From positions 1 through 8,818 of the forward strand of contig URCX01000082.1 of NCBI GenBank assembly GCA_900546465.1: 8,818 nt of DNA, read 5' to 3'. This DNA comes from an uncultured Bacteroidota bacterium. GTDB taxonomy: Bacteria > Bacteroidota > Bacteroidia > Bacteroidales > P3. The translations under genes and the position numbers were made by a program. Shown here piece after piece: positions 4,221 through 8,818 of this stretch (position 1 is its first letter; every line of letters starts with the position of its first letter). The notes under the pieces are model-generated. The model was not told the DNA's origin and ran no database searches. It was given only the letters and a program-made list of their open reading frames with translations.

Positions 4221-7200
4221 ATGAGTAATTTCAATGAATTTACACATTTGTATCAGTTATCAAAGACATTGCGTTTTGAGCTAAAACCAATAGGGGAAAC
4301 GCTTAAACATTTCAACGAAAGCGGCATCTTGGATCAGGACGAACACAGAGCCGAAAGCTACAAGAAAGTCAAAAAACTAATAGACCGCTACCATAAAGAG
4401 TTTATGGAAGAAGCGTTGAGAGACTTTGTGTTTCAAATGGACGATGAAGGAAAGAATAACTCTCTTAGTGAATACTTTTTCTTGTATTCCCTCGGCAAAA
4501 GAACCGAAGCTCAAGACAATGACTTCAAGGACGTTAAGAAGAACTTGCGGGAACAGATTGCAAAGTATTTCAAAGCTTCACCCAAGTACAAGAACCTGTT
4601 TAAGCAAGAGCTAATCAAAGAAGACTTATGCAACAACATGCAATGCAACGAGGAGGAGCAGAAATTAGTTGAAGAGTTCCATAACTTCACAACCTACTTC
4701 ACAGGTTTTCATGAGAACCGCAAAAACATGTATTCCGATGAGGAGAAATCAACCGCTATTGCATTCAGGCTTGTACATCAAAATCTTCCGAAGTTCATAG
4801 ACAACATTGGAGTGTTCGACAGAGTAAGAAATATAGATGAAATAAAAGCAGGCATAGAAAACTTGCAAAAGCACTTTGAAACAGAGGGGTTGTTCAAACA
4901 GGGAGAAAAGATTGAAGATTTCTTCACCTTGGATTATTACAGCCGTTTGGCTGTTCAAAGTCGAATAGAGATATACAACGCCATTCTTGGAGGCAAAACC
5001 ACAGAAAAAGGCGAAAAAATTCAGGGCTTAAACGAACTCATCAACCTTTACAATCAACAACACAAGGAAACTCATTTGCCGAAAATGAAAGCCTTGTTCA
5101 AACAAATTCTCTCCGACCGTCAGGCTGTTTCTTGGATAGAGGAAAGCTTCAAGAGCGACAACGAAGTTTTGTCTTCAGTCAACGATTTCTATGAGAATTT
5201 GAAACAAAATGAGATATTTGAAAGAACGAAAGAACTTCTAACTTCAGTGGGCAGCTATGATTTGAGTAAGGTTTATATCACTAATGACCAACAACTCACA
5301 AGCATTTCGCAACAGCTCTATGGCAGTTGGGCTGTAATAGAGAACGCTATACTTGCTGAAATGCAAAATGAGACACCTCGGAAAAAGAAAGAAGATGCCG
5401 AGAAGTATAACGAAAGATTGAAAAAGGCTTATTCTAACAGAAGCAGCTTCTCCATTGCGTACATCGACCAATGTTTGGAAGCCGTCTTTGGCGAAAATCG
5501 TATCCCTGTGGAACAACACTTCGCAAACCTCGGAAAAGCAGAAATTGAAACCGAAGCAGAATGCAGGAAAATCAAAATACCCGATGTTTTCACCCAGATA
5601 GAGCAGACTTACTCTGCTGCAAAAACTCTGCTTTACAATCCTTATCCGAAAGGCAAACACCTATCACAATCTGACGAAGACATTGAGAAAGTAAAAAATC
5701 TGCTTGATGCTCTCAAACGTTTCCAACACTTCATAAAGCCATTGACAGGTAGCGGAGATGAAGCTGAGAAAGATGAAATGTTTTACAGTGATTTAACCGA
5801 ACTGTGGGCAGAAATCGATCAACTCAATTCTCTATACAACAGAGTAAGAAATCACCTTACAGGCAAACCCTACTCAGAAGAGAAACTCAAGCTCAACTTT
5901 GAGAATACCTCCTTACTAACCGGCTGGGATAAAAATATGGAACGTGCCAACACGGCAGTTATTCTTAGGAAAGGAAAGTTGTATTACTTGGCAATCATGA
6001 AGAAAGAGCATAACAGCATTTTCGCTTCAGATAATTTACCTGACAAGGGAGAATGCTATGAAAAGATGGTTTATAAACAGATAGCATTACCTTTGGGATT
6101 TGGAGGATTTGCAAGAAAATGTTTTGGCTCTGCCACAAAATTGGGGTGGACTTACCCGACAAACTTACTAAACAAAGAAGGTAAGATTATCATCAAAGAT
6201 GAAGAAGCGAAAGATGTCCTTCCCGAACTTATTGATTGTTACAAAGATTTTCTAAACATCTATGAGAAAGATGGCTTCAAATACAGTAGCTATAACTTTA
6301 AGTTCAAACCTTCAAATCAGTATGAAAAACTCAGTCAATTCTTTGCTGAAATTCAACAGCAAGGCTATAAGATAACGTTCCAAAACATTTCTTCGGACTA
6401 CATAGACCAACTTGTAAACGATGGTAAACTCTACTTATTTCAAATATACAACAAAGACTTCTCTCCTTCCAGCAAGGGAACACCGAATATGCACACGCTT
6501 TATTGGCAAATGCTCTTTGATGAAAGAAATTTGAACGATGGTGTCTATCAACTCAACGGACAGGCTGAGGTCTTTTTCAGAAAGAAAAGCCTTAACTATA
6601 CCAAGCCTACTCACCCTGCCAATCAAGCAATTGCAAACAAGAATCCATTCAAAAAAAAGGACAAAAGCGAATTTACTTATGATCTTATCAAGGACAAAAG
6701 GTTCACGATGGATAAGTTTTTATTCCATGTACCTATAACAATCAACTTCAAGAGTAGCAAAACATACGATATTGATGCTAAAGTTCGTCAATGGTTGCAA
6801 AAGGCTGACGATGTTCATATCATAGGTATAGACAGAGGTGAACGACATTTACTGTATTTGACCGTGATTGACTGTAAAGGCAACATCAAAGAACAGATGT
6901 CGCTCAATACGATTGAGAACGAATACAACGGCAACACCTACGCATTTGACTATCATAAACGTTTGGACGAGAAAGAAAAGGAAAGAGATGCAGCAAAAAA
7001 GAGTTGGAAGACGGTTGAGAACATAAAGGAGTTGAAAGAGGGTTATCTGTCGCAGGCAATTCACAAAATCACTCAACTTATGTTGAAATACAATGCGATC
7101 ATTGTGCTTGAAGATTTGAATATGGGTTTTATGAGGGGTAGGCAAAAGGTTGAAAAGCAGGTTTATCAGAAGTTTGAGAAAATGCTTATAGACAAATTAA

Positions 7201-8009
7201 ACTATCTTGCCGACAAGAAGAAAGACCCGAGCGAAATGGGCGGAGTACTGAATGCCTATCAGTTGACAAGCAAGTTCGAAAGCTTTACAAAACTTGGTCG
7301 TCAGAGTGGTTTCTTGTTCTACATTCCGGCTTGGAACACATCGAAAATTGATCCCGTTACAGGTTTTGTCAATCTTTTCGATACTCAATACAAAAGCGAT
7401 GATAAGGCGAAGATGTTCTTCAGTAAGTTCAAATCCATAAGCTACAACAAAGATAAAAATTGGTTTGAGTTCTCTTTTGACTACAACGACTTCACAAACA
7501 AAGCTGAGGGCACAAAAACACAATGGACGGTATGTACCAACGGGGAAAGGATTGAAAATTTCAGAAGTGGGCAAAAACCGAATCAATGGGGCGGAAGAAC
7601 AATAAATCTAAGTCAGAAGTTCAAGTCTTTGTTTGATGAATATGGCATAGACTTTACCAAAGATTTACAGAATGCCATCTGCTCACAATCGAAGAAGGGT
7701 TTCTTTAAGCAGTTGCTCTATCTTTTCAAGCTGACTGTACAGATGAGAAACAGTAATACAGAAACTGATTATCTTATTTCTCCGGTTTGCGATAGGAACG
7801 GCAATTTCTATGACAATGGCAACAACAACTACGATAATGATTTACCAGAGAATGCAGACGCAAACGGTGCTTACAATATTGCAAGAAAGGGTTTGATGAT
7901 TTTAAACCATATCAAGCAAAGTTCGGATCCTTCCAAGAAACAAGAGTATAACCTGACGAACAAGGCTTGGTTGAACTTTGTGCAGAAAGGTTCCGTCGAG
8001 GGGAAATAA
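4221..8009 (+). CDS. cas12a: CRISPR effector nuclease Cas12a (Cpf1), type V-A
   Basis: The 1262-aa protein is a full-length Cas12a, opening with FTHLYQLSKTLRFELKPIG. It binds crRNA and cuts PAM-adjacent DNA with one RuvC site. Catalytic residues are intact: D871 (GIDRGER, RuvC I), E964 (VLEDLNMGF, RuvC II), D1213 (NADANGAYN, RuvC III) and Nuc-domain R1176 (QMRNS). The bridge-helix Trp is W929. The crRNA-processing residues H798, K807 and K824 match H843/K852/K869 of the Francisella enzyme. The REC lobe spans roughly 30-530, WED and PI about 530-850. Two PAM-contact features depart from the common pattern: M573 sits where As/Lb enzymes have K548/K538, and the PGxNKMLPKVFFS-type PI motif is replaced by a Gly-rich KQIALPLGFGGFARKCFG segment at 619-636. 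No Shine-Dalgarno motif precedes the ATG. The stop overlaps the cas4 start by one base (TAATG). No frameshift or internal stop, so it is probably active. Confidence 0.98.
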   Translation: MSNFNEFTHLYQLSKTLRFELKPIGETLKHFNESGILDQDEHRAESYKKVKKLIDRYHKEFMEEALRDFVFQMDDEGKNNSLSEYFFLYSLGKRTEAQDNDFKDVKKNLREQIAKYFKASPKYKNLFKQELIKEDLCNNMQCNEEEQKLVEEFHNFTTYFTGFHENRKNMYSDEEKSTAIAFRLVHQNLPKFIDNIGVFDRVRNIDEIKAGIENLQKHFETEGLFKQGEKIEDFFTLDYYSRLAVQSRIEIYNAILGGKTTEKGEKIQGLNELINLYNQQHKETHLPKMKALFKQILSDRQAVSWIEESFKSDNEVLSSVNDFYENLKQNEIFERTKELLTSVGSYDLSKVYITNDQQLTSISQQLYGSWAVIENAILAEMQNETPRKKKEDAEKYNERLKKAYSNRSSFSIAYIDQCLEAVFGENRIPVEQHFANLGKAEIETEAECRKIKIPDVFTQIEQTYSAAKTLLYNPYPKGKHLSQSDEDIEKVKNLLDALKRFQHFIKPLTGSGDEAEKDEMFYSDLTELWAEIDQLNSLYNRVRNHLTGKPYSEEKLKLNFENTSLLTGWDKNMERANTAVILRKGKLYYLAIMKKEHNSIFASDNLPDKGECYEKMVYKQIALPLGFGGFARKCFGSATKLGWTYPTNLLNKEGKIIIKDEEAKDVLPELIDCYKDFLNIYEKDGFKYSSYNFKFKPSNQYEKLSQFFAEIQQQGYKITFQNISSDYIDQLVNDGKLYLFQIYNKDFSPSSKGTPNMHTLYWQMLFDERNLNDGVYQLNGQAEVFFRKKSLNYTKPTHPANQAIANKNPFKKKDKSEFTYDLIKDKRFTMDKFLFHVPITINFKSSKTYDIDAKVRQWLQKADDVHIIGIDRGERHLLYLTVIDCKGNIKEQMSLNTIENEYNGNTYAFDYHKRLDEKEKERDAAKKSWKTVENIKELKEGYLSQAIHKITQLMLKYNAIIVLEDLNMGFMRGRQKVEKQVYQKFEKMLIDKLNYLADKKKDPSEMGGVLNAYQLTSKFESFTKLGRQSGFLFYIPAWNTSKIDPVTGFVNLFDTQYKSDDKAKMFFSKFKSISYNKDKNWFEFSFDYNDFTNKAEGTKTQWTVCTNGERIENFRSGQKPNQWGGRTINLSQKFKSLFDEYGIDFTKDLQNAICSQSKKGFFKQLLYLFKLTVQMRNSNTETDYLISPVCDRNGNFYDNGNNNYDNDLPENADANGAYNIARKGLMILNHIKQSSDPSKKQEYNLTNKAWLNFVQKGSVEGK

Positions 8010-8578
8010 TGAATGATTATATCAGTATTTCAACTTTGAATGATTTTATCTTCTGTCCGTATTCCATATACCTGCATAATGTGTATATGGAAGCGGACGA
8101 GGATATTTTCAAAGCCACTCCGCAAATAAGAGGCACACAAGCCCACAGCGGAGTTGACAAGAAGACCGGCAGTTCGAGAGCTTGCGACATACTGTCTTTA
8201 CCGGTGTGTAGTAATGCTCTCGGTTTGTATGGTGTAATTGATATTTACAAGAGCGACAAAGCCTTGTTGGTCGAACGGAAATATAAATTGAAGAAAATCT
8301 ACCGCGGACAGTTATACCAATTATGGGCTCAGTATTTCTGTATGATAGAGATGGGGTATGAAGTAAAGCAGATTGCATTCTATGAAATATCTACCAACAA
8401 ACTATTTCCACAAACTATCCCTGAAGAGTCGGAGAAAGAAGAGTTGGTAAATTATCTCGTTGCTTTACGTTCCTATAATCCCGATTCAGATAATTCAAAG
8501 CCCAATCCGAATAAATGTGTTCATTGCATATATTGTAATCTTTGCGACAAAACAGAATCAGACAATGTTTACACATAA
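8009..8578 (+). CDS. cas4: CRISPR-associated exonuclease Cas4
   Basis: The 189-aa protein is a RecB-family Cas4, which trims and selects PAM-bearing prespacers together with Cas1-Cas2. Visible nuclease motifs are H46 (motif I), D78 (GVIDIY), E89 and K91 (VERKYK) and the Gln-rich motif around 101-109. Iron-sulphur ligands are C16 (FIFCPYS) and a C-terminal cluster C170, C173, C176, C179. The family usually shows three Cys there, so one of these (probably C176) is extra. The ATG at 8009 shares its first base with the cas12a stop. An upstream TTG frame start (7967) lies within cas12a and is rejected because MNDYISISTLNDF is the normal Cas4 opening. A purine-rich GAGGGGAAA precedes the start, an SD-like sequence unusual for this phylum. 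It overlaps cas1 by 14 bp. Confidence 0.95.
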   Translation: MNDYISISTLNDFIFCPYSIYLHNVYMEADEDIFKATPQIRGTQAHSGVDKKTGSSRACDILSLPVCSNALGLYGVIDIYKSDKALLVERKYKLKKIYRGQLYQLWAQYFCMIEMGYEVKQIAFYEISTNKLFPQTIPEESEKEELVNYLVALRSYNPDSDNSKPNPNKCVHCIYCNLCDKTESDNVYT

Positions 8579-8818
8579 AGATATAAAGACCCGTTCCGTT
8601 TTTGTGATTAACTGCTTTGAGAAAGAACGCTGTTTGCGACTGAGGAGCGGAGAATTGCTACTTTCAGAAAACAAGGACGGTAAAGAAGTTACTCTCACAA
8701 AGTTTCCTTTTCAGAAGATACTCGCCTTATTTGTCATCGGTTCTATGAGCATAACCACTCCTTTGATTGAGAAATGCAAAAAGTATGCAGTGGCTCTTGT
8801 AGTAGTCAAAGCAAACCT
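8565..8818 (+). CDS. cas1: CRISPR integrase Cas1, N-terminal part (runs off right edge)
   Basis: From the ATG at 8565, 84 complete codons stay open to the right edge. The product begins MFTHKDIKTRSVFVINCFEK and continues with RLRSGELLL, FPFQKILALFVIG and ITTPLIEKCKKYAVALVVV. This is the N-terminal beta-sheet domain pattern of Cas1, in which an early strand-rich region precedes the helical integrase domain. Cas1 with Cas2 inserts new spacers into the CRISPR array. The catalytic Glu/His/Asp residues lie beyond the window. The start overlaps the end of cas4 by 14 bp in another frame, typical of coupled translation. Assignment rests on this pattern plus its position after cas12a-cas4, the standard V-A gene order. 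Confidence 0.93.
   Translation, partial: MFTHKDIKTRSVFVINCFEKERCLRLRSGELLLSENKDGKEVTLTKFPFQKILALFVIGSMSITTPLIEKCKKYAVALVVVKAN

Noticed and set aside
6708..6721. The 14-base string ATGGATAAGTTTTT inside cas12a also occurs at the start of the XRE-peptidase gene (3176).
   Set aside because: The match ends right there, encodes ordinary residues in both genes and has no flanking similarity; it is likely chance in AT-rich DNA.
7967..8008. An upstream TTG as the cas4 start.
   Set aside because: It would lie wholly within the cas12a end; the ATG at 8009 follows an SD-like sequence and gives the normal Cas4 N terminus.

Overview
The window looks like chromosomal DNA from a Bacteroidota bacterium, most likely order Bacteroidales. 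Four upstream regions carry the Bacteroides-type promoter pattern (a TTTG element about 19-23 bp before TAnnTTTG). Starts mostly lack Shine-Dalgarno motifs. The Cas12a reads, from memory of family sequences, most like the Porphyromonas/Prevotella group. No species call is possible from sequence alone.

Left part (1-1142, minus strand): a housekeeping pair, riboflavin synthase (ribE) followed without any gap by the GTPase gene hflX. hflX runs off the left edge. A well-formed promoter lies at 1110-1142. Middle part (1143-2817, plus strand): an intergenic region with a palindromic repeat and a good promoter, a secreted OmpA-family-like envelope protein (1388-2656), a tRNA-Gln with anticodon CTG (2680-2750) and a perfect 14-bp-stem terminator. 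A second copy of the palindromic repeat lies in inverted orientation at 2955-3007, so the two copies bracket the envelope gene and the tRNA.

Right part (3100-8818, plus strand): a type V-A CRISPR-Cas operon, cut by the right edge. Its order is an XRE-HTH/ImmA-IrrE metallopeptidase fusion gene, cas12a (1262 aa), cas4 and the start of cas1. Gaps are 13 bp, a 1-bp overlap and a 14-bp overlap, which suggests one transcript. cas2 and the CRISPR array are expected beyond the right edge; no array or V-A-type repeat was seen here.

Together: Cas12a would process its crRNA and cut target DNA, while Cas4 and Cas1 would acquire spacers. The leading XRE-peptidase gene is the unusual member and a candidate regulator or stress sensor of the operon. 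Its promoter carries three evenly spaced CGGAT/ATCCG half-sites that could be its own operator. The Cas12a keeps its nuclease and crRNA-processing residues. It differs from the common pattern in the PAM-contacting WED/PI region, which makes its PAM preference worth testing.
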